A stretch of DNA of 43,110 nucleotides from Caulobacteraceae bacterium (GCA_947441065.1 CANESI010000022.1:1-43110); one strand, 5' to 3'; positions 27,738-36,143 are shown, counted from the stretch's first letter. Program-made: numbers and translations. The notes: a model not told the origin generated them from the letters alone.

Positions 27738-27924
27738 GGGGTTACAGACCAAGAAAGGAGTGAACAACCGAAGAGCAAAACAACCTGCTCAAGATGGGTT
27801 CGCTGTTTGTTATGGTGAATTTCCCTTGCAGTGTCTAGGTGAAAATGAGATAGGTATTTCAATGATTTGAGCGTTTTTATCTACGCTTGGTTACCTTTCT
27901 CTGAACAGACATGATGGCTCATTT
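27738..27924. promoter_or_regulatory. Divergent regulatory region of the T2SS (gspM/gspG)
   Basis: A 187-base interval, clearly AT-richer than its surroundings, separates the divergent gspM-C-D and gspG-H blocks. It must hold two promoters. No unambiguous -35/-10 pair could be picked by eye; TTGCAG at about 27825 and TTGAGC at about 27866 are weak candidates for the rightward one. Confidence 0.4.
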
Positions 27925-28353
27925 ATGACCCGTTCCAAAAATCCTGCTGACCGCGTGGCTGGCTATAGCCTGCTTGAGATCCTCATTGTTCTGGCCATCA
28001 TCGGCATGATCGTGGCCTTGGTCGGCCCTCGGCTCTTTTCCCAGTTGGACAAATCCAAGATCACGGCTGCGCGGGTTCAGATGAAATCCTTGAAGTCTGC
28101 AGTCATGACCATGCGTCTCGACATCGACCGGTTCCCGACCGGCGAAGAGGGTTTGAAGCTGCTGGAAAAGGCCCCGACCGAGGTTGAGGGCTGGGGTGGA
28201 CCCTATCTGGACGGTGAATTGCCTAAGGATCCTTGGGGCCGCGACTATGTCTATACGCCCCCAGAAACCAGCAATGACAGCCCAACCCTCAGCACCTTGG
28301 GCGCGGATGGTAAACCGGGTGGTGAAGGCAATAATGCCGATATCGTTGTCTAG
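27925..28353 (+). CDS. gspG: Type II secretion major pseudopilin GspG
   Basis: Main subunit of the pseudopilus. The 142-residue protein has a leader ending AG, then YSLLEILIVLAIIGMIVALV with Glu+5, and the GspG C-terminal signature: FPTGEEGLKLLEK, GGPYLDGELPKDPWGRDYVY, and LSTLGADGKPGGEGNNADI with the calcium-binding Asp cluster. The length is typical. First gene of the rightward G-H block. Confidence 0.96.
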   Translation: MTRSKNPADRVAGYSLLEILIVLAIIGMIVALVGPRLFSQLDKSKITAARVQMKSLKSAVMTMRLDIDRFPTGEEGLKLLEKAPTEVEGWGGPYLDGELPKDPWGRDYVYTPPETSNDSPTLSTLGADGKPGGEGNNADIVV

Positions 28354-28391
28354 GTGGGCTTAAGGGCCTGACCGGTTTCGATGGATAGGCC

Positions 28392-28868
28392 ATGACCCAA
28401 GCCACGCCTCTAAGCGCCAAGGCCGGCTATTCCCTGCTCGAAATGATGATTGTTCTGGCGATCATCAGCCTGTCGGTCGTGATGGTCATGCCGCGCATGG
28501 GGGCAGCGCTGGATCAGGTGGTGGTCCATACCCTGCAGTTTGAGATGCAGCGTCAGGTCTCGACCCTGCGCCGCCGGGCCTATCTGGAACAGACCGATCT
28601 TTGGCTGACGGAGCAGGTCCTGCCCGCCGCGCAAACACCCGACGACGTCGCAACCCCAGAAGCTGTAGGTCCGCAAAAGCAGTGGGTGGCCATCACTCTG
28701 CCCAAGACCTGGAAGGCGGCCTATGCCAGCCCGATCCGGTTCAAGTCCAGCGGTCAATGTACGGTCAGTGATATTGAGGTCTCGAGCCTCGGCAAACGCT
28801 CGATCCGGATGTCTCTAAACGAAGACTGCCAGCTAATTCGAACCTACTCGCCCCGACCTGCCGCCTGA
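28392..28868 (+). CDS. gspH: Type II secretion minor pseudopilin GspH
   Basis: A 158-residue pseudopilin with leader ending AG, then YSLLEMMIVLAIISLSVVMV, including Glu+5. The remainder (QFEMQRQVSTLRRRAYLEQ and a beta-rich C-terminus with two Cys, near 135-150, that may form a disulfide) fits GspH. It lies 38 bases after gspG. Its last 25 bases overlap the end of the gspL-like gene on the other strand. Confidence 0.75.
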   Translation: MTQATPLSAKAGYSLLEMMIVLAIISLSVVMVMPRMGAALDQVVVHTLQFEMQRQVSTLRRRAYLEQTDLWLTEQVLPAAQTPDDVATPEAVGPQKQWVAITLPKTWKAAYASPIRFKSSGQCTVSDIEVSSLGKRSIRMSLNEDCQLIRTYSPRPAA

Positions 28869-29923
28869 ACCGTCATAGTAAAGACAACACGGCGGCGGGC
28901 CTTGTCAAAGACCGGCGTGACCTGAGCAAAATCTTTCGATTTTTCAAGCTCTTCGGTCAGGATATCGACCCCAGCGCTGGCCTCTTCGGGCAGGGAGAAG
29001 GACACCTGTTTGCCGTCTGATTCGAAGTCGGTCAGCTTATATTTGAACGGTAAGATGACCTTCTGGGCCTTCTGCATTAGGTCGGCCGGAGAGGTCCTGA
29101 CAAAGAACCGTTCGGACTGGACCACGGCATTGAGTTCGCGCTTCAAATTGGCCTTAGCGCCCGGATCATCACTGGCCTGCAGGGCCTCGATCTGGGCGTC
29201 AGCCTTGCGGATCTGCAGGTCTAGCCGCAGGGCTTGGCCGAGGAAAAAGCCGGTAAAGGCGACCAGACAGACGGCGGCGGCGGCAAGGCCCAGACGGCCA
29301 CTCACCTCCCAGATCTGGCCACTGACCAAGGATTTCAGATAGCGATTATCCGGCGCGCGCACCACGCTGGACAGGGGCGGCAGGGGCTCCGAACTGTCCT
29401 GATCTGGAAATTCGCGCAGGAAGTCTTGCCAAGCCCCATCGCTATAGGGCGACAGGGTCCAGTGGGTACCGACCAAAAAGCCATCACGCCAATATTGCGC
29501 TTCAAAGCCCGCCCCCGACCGCAAGAGCCGCGCGCCAAGCCCCGGCTGCTGAACCAGCGGCTCGGGCAGGATCGTCACCGTCTCGTGCAGACCCGCATGT
29601 CCCAGCGCCTCAACCGCCCAAGCGCTATCCCACCACCAGATGCCAAACTGTTCACCCTTGCGGCAGATCTGCTGGCCTGACTGGGCGAAAGGGGCGTTGG
29701 CGGTCGCAAACAGCCGCGCTGCCGCCAGAGCCGCACTGCCGGTCACCCCCTTAGGCGGGCTATAGGCGGCGAAGATACAGCGTTGGCGGCTCAGGACCAC
29801 GACCGCGCCAAGGCCCAGCACCCCCTTGAGCACCGGCTCCAGCCGCTCCAGCTGCCCGTCAGTCGCTAGGTTGAACAGTCGACCTTGGAAAGGCAGGAGG
29901 CGTTTGAATTGAGAGTTGAGCAC
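28844..29923 (-). CDS. GspL-like T2SS assembly-platform protein
   Basis: A 359-residue bitopic protein with a cytoplasmic actin-fold-like N-terminal region (about 1-200), one membrane helix (LGLAAAAVCLVAFTGFFLG, about 226-244), a short coil (QIRKADAQIEAL) and a C-terminal periplasmic ferredoxin-like domain. This is the GspL arrangement, which links the GspE ATPase to the membrane platform. The start appears to be GTG 29923, giving a 65-base overlap with gspK; a later start would shorten the overlap. The 3' end overlaps gspH by 25 bases. Confidence 0.7.
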   Translation of the reverse strand: MLNSQFKRLLPFQGRLFNLATDGQLERLEPVLKGVLGLGAVVVLSRQRCIFAAYSPPKGVTGSAALAAARLFATANAPFAQSGQQICRKGEQFGIWWWDSAWAVEALGHAGLHETVTILPEPLVQQPGLGARLLRSGAGFEAQYWRDGFLVGTHWTLSPYSDGAWQDFLREFPDQDSSEPLPPLSSVVRAPDNRYLKSLVSGQIWEVSGRLGLAAAAVCLVAFTGFFLGQALRLDLQIRKADAQIEALQASDDPGAKANLKRELNAVVQSERFFVRTSPADLMQKAQKVILPFKYKLTDFESDGKQVSFSLPEEASAGVDILTEELEKSKDFAQVTPVFDKARRRVVFTMTVQAAGRGE

Positions 29924-30911
29924 GCGGTTTAAACCTCTGAACCATAGTGTCTTCGACCCAGATGGGACGGTCCCGGCTCGCCGGAGTGAGGGACATACGC
30001 GAACTGTACCCTATTCCTTGCCGCGGATCGACAACGCTAAAGCGAAACCGGCCAGAGGGGAAGGTGTAGCTCTGCTCGTCATCCCCGATCAGCCCGACCT
30101 GCGACAGGCTATAGAGGGGCTGGATGCGGCGGCGGTCGACAATCATCTGGGCATCAGCCTTGGTAATGCCAAACTGCATCATCAAGACCTCGACCGGGGC
30201 GGTGTTGATGTTGAAGCTCATGCCATCGGGCCGCGCGGCGACCCAAGGCACCACCTGTCGCCAGAGCGGCGGGGTGCGGGTCTGCCACGACAGAATGCCA
30301 TTAAGTTCAGACACCTGCTGGAAAGGGCGGTTGGTCGGGGGCGTCAAGCCCGCGCGGCTATAGTCCGCCGCCTCGGCCCCATCGACCATCAGCAGATCGT
30401 CAATATCGCGAAAATCCACCGCCTCAGAGGCCAGCTTTCCCGCCGATGGTCCATCCGATCCGGCCAGCATGAACAGGCGCACCAGGGCCTCACGCGGGGC
30501 ATAGGACAGGTTCAGCAAGCCGCCCTCATCCTGCACCAACACCTCGATAGCCGGGCGCGTAGCTTCCTTGCGCGGGTTCCAGCCATAGGGCGAGGCATCG
30601 AGCTTGATGAGCTGAAGCTGATTGGGATCGATCAGGATGGGCGCATCACCGCGCATCTCTTCATAGCGCGATCCACCGACGTTTAAGCCTTGGATGGTCA
30701 GGGGCTCGGTCGTAGCCAGATAGGCGAACTGGGCCTCGGCCGACAGGGCTTGAAGCTGGAACGCGGCCTCCGTCTTTCGGGTCGCGATCTCGCCATAGAG
30801 GTCATCCATGGCCACAACAATGGTCAGGAAGATCAGGGTCAGGATCGAGATCGTGACCAGCACCACAGGCAGGGCAAAGCCCGCCCTGCGATCGGCCCGC
30901 ACGCCGCTCAT
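29859..30911 (-). CDS. gspK: Type II secretion minor pseudopilin GspK
   Basis: Tip pseudopilin of the T2SS. The 350-residue protein has leader RAG then FALPVVLVTISILTLIFL. Position +5 is Val instead of Glu, the known GspK peculiarity. The large helical insertion contains DEGGLLNLSYAPREALVRLF, and the C-terminal part has the helix-hairpin-helix-like FGITKADAQMIVDRRRIQPL. It overlaps gspJ by four bases and gspL by 65. Confidence 0.88.
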   Translation of the reverse strand: MSGVRADRRAGFALPVVLVTISILTLIFLTIVVAMDDLYGEIATRKTEAAFQLQALSAEAQFAYLATTEPLTIQGLNVGGSRYEEMRGDAPILIDPNQLQLIKLDASPYGWNPRKEATRPAIEVLVQDEGGLLNLSYAPREALVRLFMLAGSDGPSAGKLASEAVDFRDIDDLLMVDGAEAADYSRAGLTPPTNRPFQQVSELNGILSWQTRTPPLWRQVVPWVAARPDGMSFNINTAPVEVLMMQFGITKADAQMIVDRRRIQPLYSLSQVGLIGDDEQSYTFPSGRFRFSVVDPRQGIGYSSRMSLTPASRDRPIWVEDTMVQRFKPRAQLSIQTPPAFPRSTVQPSD

Positions 30912-31588
30912 AGGTCCGCATCCGAGATCGTCGGCACGCGCGGACGACCGCTATCGGCCTTGGCGACGATCAGGGTCTTGCCGTCCTCGGTGGCGATGCG
31001 CACGAACAGGACCCGGCCCTTTCCGCGCTCAGACAGGGCATTGGGCGGCGCGCCGGGGGTGATCGAGACCCGGTCCGTCCAGGTCACGCCATCGCGCGAA
31101 TAGCCAAGGCTCGCCCGCGAAGAACCAAAACTCATCAAGGTCTTGGGCGGCTTGGCATCGACGCGGCAGACCAGCAAGGTCTTGCCCTCGACCGTCTCTA
31201 GACCCAGCTCCAGCCGCCCGACCGGACCCTGATCGCCGCAGGCCGTGTCGCGGTTCAATAGGCCGCTACCGACCAGATGCTGGGCGTCACCCTCCAGCGG
31301 CAAGGGGTTGTCCCCATCTGGCCGGGTGAAGGCGGCGGCGCGAAAATCGGTCGGTGGGCGATAGAGCAAGAGGCTGCTCGGCACGATCATCGACGAAACG
31401 ACCGACTGCAGGGTCAGGTCGCGCATCTGGTCATCGGTGGCGCTCAAGATCCGGTTGCCCAGACCAAAGCCCATCTGACTGCCGCGCGTGCCAATCGACA
31501 GGACGACGGTCATGGCAAAGCCGGTGATGGCCAGCGCGATAATGGCCTCTAGGATCGAGAACCCCGCCCGTGACCGCGCCAATCCCAT
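30908..31588 (-). CDS. gspJ: Type II secretion minor pseudopilin GspJ
   Basis: A 226-residue pseudopilin with leader SRAG then FSILEAIIALAITGFAMTVV, including Glu+5. The large beta-rich body and the position directly before gspK identify GspJ. The start ATG 31588 shares one base with the stop of the upstream heptose-enzyme gene (TGATG), so gspJKL are translationally coupled to a glycan operon. Confidence 0.8.
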   Translation of the reverse strand: MGLARSRAGFSILEAIIALAITGFAMTVVLSIGTRGSQMGFGLGNRILSATDDQMRDLTLQSVVSSMIVPSSLLLYRPPTDFRAAAFTRPDGDNPLPLEGDAQHLVGSGLLNRDTACGDQGPVGRLELGLETVEGKTLLVCRVDAKPPKTLMSFGSSRASLGYSRDGVTWTDRVSITPGAPPNALSERGKGRVLFVRIATEDGKTLIVAKADSGRPRVPTISDADL

Positions 31589-32784
31589 CAGGTCGCCCCC
31601 AAGGCCCGCGCCAGCAGATCATCGACCGAGCCGGACTGATAGAGGTGCCCCGCAATCCCCGCCGCCGACGCCGCCGCAAGGTCCGTCTCGCGGTCCCCGA
31701 TCAGCAGACTGCGGGCCGGATCGATGGTCCAGCGGTCTATCAGGTCGAGGATCATGCCCGGCCCCGGCTTACGACGACGGCAATCGACAGGGGCGGTCCC
31801 CTCAGGGCCAAAGTCAGGGTGATGGGGGCAATATTCGAACCCGTCCATATGGGCCCCGATGGCCCAGAGATCGTCCTGCATGGCGCGGTGAAACTGGACA
31901 ATCGCGGCCTCGTCATAGAGCCCGCGCGCCACCCCGGCCTGATTGGTCACCACGAAGGTGAAAAGGCCCGCATCATTGGCCCGCTTCACCGCCTCGCGCG
32001 CACCGGGCATCCAGCGCAGCTGATCAGGCCGATGGGCATAGCCAATATCCTCGTTCAACACCCCGTCGCGGTCAAAGAACACTGCCCCGCGCCGCGCCAC
32101 ACCGGGCACAAAGGTCTGGGCCTCGGCCAAGGCTTCGGGAATGCCAATATCGATGAAGGGCCGATCAAAGACCGCGCCCTGCAACCGTCCCTCCATGACC
32201 AGCCCCGGAAAGACATCCTGTTCCAGCGAGCAGGGCAAGGACCCGATTCGGTCCAGAACCGCCCGGCGCATGGCATAGATGCCGCCATTGATCAGACCCG
32301 GCTTTCCCGTGACCTGCTTTTCCAAAAAGGCGGTGATGCGCTCGCCCTCCAGCGTCACCGTGCCATAGCGGTCAGCATTGGGCATGACGCGCAGGGCCAG
32401 ACGCACCATGGCCTCGGGTGCCAAGGGCCGGGCCAGATCGCGCAGGTTCACGTCGAACAGACCATCGCCATTGAACAGCAAGAAGGTCTCGTCGAGCTGA
32501 TCGCGCGCATAGGTCAGGGCCCCGGCGGTTCCGGCGGGCGCAGGCTCGACCGAATGGACGACCCGCAGACCAAGGCCGCGAATATAGTCGGCCATGGCCT
32601 CGAACTGTTCGGCGCGATAGCCGCTGAGCAGCACGATCTCTTCAAAGCCGTGACGGGCCACCTCGTCGGCGAGCCAGGCGAGGAAGGGCTTGCCCCCCAC
32701 ATCGACCAAGGGCTTGGGCACCTGCTGGGTAATGGCCCCCAACCGGGTCCCCAATCCCCCCACCAAGAACACGCACTGTTTCAA
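31588..32784 (-). CDS. Fused sugar-phosphate nucleotidyltransferase (HddC-like) and GmhB-like phosphatase
   Basis: A 398-residue two-domain protein. Residues 1 to about 225 are a nucleotidyltransferase (VGGLGTRLGAITQQVPKPL, FNGDGLFDV), closest in style to HddC, the guanylyltransferase of D-glycero-D-manno-heptose-1-phosphate. From about 232 a HAD phosphatase follows (VFFDRDGVLNEDIGY, VVTNQAGVARG, RKPGPGM, LIGDRETDLAAA), as in GmhB, which makes heptose-1-phosphate from the 1,7-bisphosphate. The fusion would perform two consecutive steps to an NDP-heptose. The zinc loop reads CPHHPDF...VDCRRRKP with one Cys where GmhB usually has Cys-x-Cys. Coupled to gspJ downstream. Confidence 0.83.
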   Translation of the reverse strand: MKQCVFLVGGLGTRLGAITQQVPKPLVDVGGKPFLAWLADEVARHGFEEIVLLSGYRAEQFEAMADYIRGLGLRVVHSVEPAPAGTAGALTYARDQLDETFLLFNGDGLFDVNLRDLARPLAPEAMVRLALRVMPNADRYGTVTLEGERITAFLEKQVTGKPGLINGGIYAMRRAVLDRIGSLPCSLEQDVFPGLVMEGRLQGAVFDRPFIDIGIPEALAEAQTFVPGVARRGAVFFDRDGVLNEDIGYAHRPDQLRWMPGAREAVKRANDAGLFTFVVTNQAGVARGLYDEAAIVQFHRAMQDDLWAIGAHMDGFEYCPHHPDFGPEGTAPVDCRRRKPGPGMILDLIDRWTIDPARSLLIGDRETDLAAASAAGIAGHLYQSGSVDDLLARALGAT

Positions 32785-32820
32785 GACTGAACTCCGCCGA
32801 CCATCACGCTCTATCGCAGA

Positions 32821-33735
32821 TCACCTTGCCGGAAAAAAGAACCGGCGGGAACGGTCATCGACATCGCCCAGCAGAATCGGCGGCCTTTGCCCCCCCTTCC
32901 CGGCCAGTTCAGCGGTCAGACGGGTGCGTTCGGACATATAGACCTCGCCGAGGGTGGCCGATTGTGGGGCGCTGTCTGCCGGGCGATTGATGCCGCCGGG
33001 CTGGGTCGTGGCGCCGTAATGGAGCTGGTGAAAACTGCCCTCGCCCAGCAGCATGACCTCTTGCAGGGCCGAATCAGCGCGGACCTTGTCGAGCAGGGCG
33101 TGATTGACCATCCCCCCGCCCAAGGACACGAACCGCTCATCAAAGCCGCCGATCCGGTCCCAGCTCTCACGTGCCATCAGCAGCAGATTGGATTCCGGCA
33201 GGGGCGCCAGAGCGCCATGGACCCCGCTCTCGCCCGCCGCGCAGATCTCGAACAGGCGATAGCCGTCGGCGGGCCAGCCGATGGAGGCGAGGAGCTGATC
33301 CTCGACCGCGCGGTCATAGCCCTTGGTCGTCGAGACCTGCTGGGTCTCATAGCCGAGATGAAAGCCGAGCGTGGTGACGACGGCGTTTGGATGGCTGGCC
33401 AGAGCCGAGAGGGCCAGGGCGCTGACGCCGGGACTGGCCATGCGGGCGCCGTCAATGACCATGCCGATGACCGGCGCACGGGCGAGAGCGGCTGTGCGGT
33501 TCAGGGCGATGGCGGGCGAGCGGCCCAGACCGTCATAGCGCAGCACGCGCACGTCGGCGGGGACGGAGGCGAACCAGGCCGGATCGACCGGATCGGTGGA
33601 GCCATTATCGGCAATCAGGATCTCGATATCGCCGGGGACCATGGCGCGCTGATAGGGGGCGCAGAGGGACAGGGCCGTGCGCGGCAGCTCGCGGCGCATG
33701 TCGAAGGCCCCGACAATATAGCTGATCTTGGGCAC
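32821..33735 (-). CDS. Glycosyltransferase family 2
   Basis: A 304-residue GT-A fold glycosyltransferase: N-terminal ISYIVGAFDMRRELPRTALSL, EILIADNGSTD, an acidic region VIDGARMASPG near the DXD position, and GGFDERFVSLGGG (acceptor side). No signal peptide, so it acts in the cytoplasm on an NDP-sugar. The start is GTG 33735, one base after the sulfotransferase stop, so it belongs to the operon sulfotransferase-GT2-heptose enzyme-gspJKL. Donor and acceptor are not predictable, but the adjacent NDP-heptose enzyme makes heptose a candidate donor (inference). Confidence 0.82.
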   Translation of the reverse strand: MPKISYIVGAFDMRRELPRTALSLCAPYQRAMVPGDIEILIADNGSTDPVDPAWFASVPADVRVLRYDGLGRSPAIALNRTAALARAPVIGMVIDGARMASPGVSALALSALASHPNAVVTTLGFHLGYETQQVSTTKGYDRAVEDQLLASIGWPADGYRLFEICAAGESGVHGALAPLPESNLLLMARESWDRIGGFDERFVSLGGGMVNHALLDKVRADSALQEVMLLGEGSFHQLHYGATTQPGGINRPADSAPQSATLGEVYMSERTRLTAELAGKGGQRPPILLGDVDDRSRRFFFPAR

Positions 33736-33736
33736 G

Positions 33737-34447
33737 CTAGGGCAGGCCCAGAGGGGTGCGGGCGGCGTGCAGATCGTGCCAGAGGGACAGGCAGTCAGCG
33801 GGGGGCGCGGCCAAGGCGGCGTGGTGGGTCAGGCTCTCATCGCGAAAGCGGATGGGGGCCGAGGCGTCAAGCCCGAGGGCGCCGGCCATGACCTGAACCT
33901 CAGCCAAATAGCGAGCCGAATCAGAGTCATAGAAGAGGACGGGGAATGGGGCGCGGGCGTGCCAGAACAGCATTTGGCGGTTATAGGCTTGCCAGAGGCC
34001 AAGGCCTTTCTCGGTGGAAAAGCCATCGCGGGTGGTCAGGGAGGCGGCGGTCTCAAAGGGGTGACGGAACGAGCCCGCCAGCCGCAGGCCGGGGACCAGA
34101 TCGAACCAGCCATCGAGCAAAAAGAGGGTGCGCGGGTCCTTGAAGCCCCAAGGATGGGCCGGGTCATAGTCTTGCAGTCGGGCGGCAAGGTCGGCCCGTT
34201 CTTGCCGGGTCCAGAGGATGGGGGCCGAGGGCGGGTTGTCCCAGTCAAAGCCCCGGTCGGTCAGGATGCGGTGATGGACGGCGCGCAGGGCCTCATTTTC
34301 GTTATTGCCCTTGCGATTATGCGGCGCGGCGCGATTGACCACGCCCAAGACCAGACCGCAATCTTCCAAACAGCCCGCGAGGCACGAGGTCCCCGACCGA
34401 TGCATGCCGACAATGGCCACAGGCCCCAAGGCCAAAAGATCCGTCAT
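33737..34447 (-). CDS. Sulfotransferase-family protein
   Basis: A 236-residue P-loop sulfotransferase-like protein. The 5'-phosphosulfate-binding loop is VGMHRSGTSCLAG (near the N-terminus) and the 3'-phosphate-binding segment is GSFRHPFETAASL. A KDPRTLFLLDGWFDLV strand lies between. The family transfers sulfate from PAPS to sugars or proteins. First gene of the leftward operon sulfotransferase-GT2-NDP-heptose enzyme-gspJKL. Only about 48 bases lie between its start and the terminator of the preceding surface-protein gene, so it may depend on readthrough. A second, larger protein of the same family begins at 41786. Confidence 0.85.
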   Translation of the reverse strand: MTDLLALGPVAIVGMHRSGTSCLAGCLEDCGLVLGVVNRAAPHNRKGNNENEALRAVHHRILTDRGFDWDNPPSAPILWTRQERADLAARLQDYDPAHPWGFKDPRTLFLLDGWFDLVPGLRLAGSFRHPFETAASLTTRDGFSTEKGLGLWQAYNRQMLFWHARAPFPVLFYDSDSARYLAEVQVMAGALGLDASAPIRFRDESLTHHAALAAPPADCLSLWHDLHAARTPLGLP

Positions 34448-34483
34448 AGGGTGCCATCATCCAAAACCAACCGCCCCACCATA

Positions 34484-34516
34484 GCCAAAGAAAAAGGGGA
34501 GGGCAAAGCCCTCCCC
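34484..34516 (-). terminator. Rho-independent terminator of surface-protein gene 1
   Basis: Hairpin GGGGAGGGC-AAA-GCCCTCCCC (34496-34516) followed, in the leftward direction, by a T-rich tract (TTTTTCTTTGG). It lies just after the stop of the gene ending at 34542. The hairpin is similar to those at 36281-36312 and 38353-38383. Confidence 0.9.
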
Positions 34517-34541
34517 TGATCCTTGGGAGTTAGGGAGTAGA

Positions 34542-36044
34542 TTAGTTGGAAGCGCCGTAGTTTGTAGACGTTCCGGTGCCGAGCGGTGAATCCGATACGG
34601 AAGTGCCGGAAACGGTACGCATCTTAGCCGTCAGGTTAGAGGCAGCCGTCTGAATGATAAACCGCACGTCCGACCGCTTGAAGTTACCGAAGCAGGCACG
34701 GAGTTCTTGGCTGCGAACAAGAAGTTCACTCGAAGCTTCGATTGGCCCAACTTCACATGTGGCAGTTGAAGCAACAGTTCCTGAGGTGCCCGTTGCGAGC
34801 GGGTTCATCAGGCTTGCCTTGACCGAAGTAATCTTGGTGTTGGTGCGATTACCTAAGCGAATGATATAGTCGATCCCGTTGGTACCATCACCAACCCAAG
34901 TCGCGAAGAAGGATGCACCTTCGAAGGTCACCGCACCGATTGTTTTTGCGGCATAGGTCAAGGGCACAAGATCAGTCGACGTGTAGGTGATTACGGGGGT
35001 AACCGTGTACTTGCTCTCAGAACCAGCGACAGGGGTGGATTTCTGAGCCAAGGTGATGAACGCACCGGTGCCACCCCGCAGCGAGGTAGCAGTGCCCGTC
35101 GCGGTATTGGTGCTGCTAGCGGTGATAACAGCCGGTTTAGTGGCCACCGCGTCGGCACCCTGTGAACCTTCACCGTCGGCGGTGCCCAGCTTAGCGTTGA
35201 ACGCTGAGAGGTCTCCACCAACGGTCAGTTCGATTGAGCTGATGTCTGCCGGCTCGAGTTGTCCGCCAGCAAAATCTTCGTATACGACGTCCGAGGCCGC
35301 TGTTCCCTTGTTCTGCGCAAACTTGACCTCTTTGGCGATGTTTGTCTCAACCTTATCGCTGGAGCCGGTACCGAACTTTTTGAATCCACTTGCCAGCGAT
35401 AGGTTTGCATCCACAGCGGTTGCACTAAACTTCATACCGTCGCGATAGTCGACAAGGTCCACACTACCAAACGACCCGCCATCGACATTGACCGAACCGC
35501 TTAGGGTAACAATCGAACCCGAAATGCTCATTGTTTCCTTGCTGGTCCCGGTCTTTACACCGACGTCTAGCACCAGCTTGTTAAGATTACCGCCCGTCAC
35601 CTTGACGATAAAGCTGATCGTTCCAGCAGAAACCGTACTCGTTCCCGTCGTCGTTCCAGCATAAGCCGCGCCACCAGCACCAGCAGCAGCAACACCGGTT
35701 GGCGCAAGTGCACTAGTGCCTAAGCCTTCCGTGTCAAAGCTACCGTTAGTGATGTTAAAGGTCACCAAGTACTCGCCGACGCCAATCGCCCTATCCCCTG
35801 AAGCATCGACCGTTAGCTTCAAGTTGTTGGCCGTAGGTGTCGTCGTATTACCAAAAATGGTATCCTTGGTGAGCTTGCGTTCCTTGGCCAAGGTATATGG
35901 ATCGAAGGTTGGTGACGCTGCTGTGCCCGATCCAATCGCCTTGCCCCCGATCGTCGAGGTTGGATTGATCGTCGCCGCATTGGCCAAGCCCGCCGTAAGA
36001 GCCGTAACGGCCGCGGCCGCCATAAGAATTTTCTTCATAGACAT
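34542..36044 (-). CDS. Exported surface-type protein 1 of a three-paralog family
   Basis: I do not recognise the family. The 500-residue protein has a Sec signal peptide (MSMKKILMAAAAVTALTAG...ANA, cleavage after about residue 23), then a Thr/Ser/Gly/Ala-rich, beta-predicted body with hardly any Cys. The last ~120 residues share a conserved domain with the two upstream paralogs: FFATWVGDGTN, IRLGNRTN, a Cys about 25 residues before CFGNF, and LTAKMR near the end. The two Cys probably form a disulfide. ATG 36044 is chosen because AGGGGG stands nine bases upstream, the same spacing as in both paralogs. Base use is visibly less GC-rich than in neighbours. T2SS export and surface location are inferred from context. 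Confidence 0.8.
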   Translation of the reverse strand: MSMKKILMAAAAVTALTAGLANAATINPTSTIGGKAIGSGTAASPTFDPYTLAKERKLTKDTIFGNTTTPTANNLKLTVDASGDRAIGVGEYLVTFNITNGSFDTEGLGTSALAPTGVAAAGAGGAAYAGTTTGTSTVSAGTISFIVKVTGGNLNKLVLDVGVKTGTSKETMSISGSIVTLSGSVNVDGGSFGSVDLVDYRDGMKFSATAVDANLSLASGFKKFGTGSSDKVETNIAKEVKFAQNKGTAASDVVYEDFAGGQLEPADISSIELTVGGDLSAFNAKLGTADGEGSQGADAVATKPAVITASSTNTATGTATSLRGGTGAFITLAQKSTPVAGSESKYTVTPVITYTSTDLVPLTYAAKTIGAVTFEGASFFATWVGDGTNGIDYIIRLGNRTNTKITSVKASLMNPLATGTSGTVASTATCEVGPIEASSELLVRSQELRACFGNFKRSDVRFIIQTAASNLTAKMRTVSGTSVSDSPLGTGTSTNYGASN

Positions 36045-36137
36045 TTGCATGATCCCCCTAGAGGTCCTTTGAGAGTCAGTTTGACGCCGTGACGGTCGCA
36101 GGCTGTGCGTCTTCGTGACGACATCTGCCCCCAAGGC
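36045..36137 (-). promoter_or_regulatory. Conserved 5' leader of surface-protein gene 1
   Basis: About 93 untranslated bases from the predicted start site to the ATG. The leader is a diverged version of those of paralogs 2 and 3, keeping the AGGGGGATC ribosome-binding segment, the GGACCTCTAG stretch and a stem with arms GACGC/GCGTC (36083-36111, 5 bp here against 7 bp in the other two). Confidence 0.65.
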
Positions 36138-36143
36138 TTCATT

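Noticed and set aside
31570-32790. 406-codon rightward frame opposite the heptose-enzyme gene
   Set aside because: Antisense shadow of a well-conserved two-domain gene; composition (His, Gly, Gln-rich) is typical of a reverse-complement reading.
32887-33891. 334-codon rightward frame opposite the glycosyltransferase and sulfotransferase
   Set aside because: Spans two real genes on the other strand and has no recognisable motifs; a GC-driven shadow.
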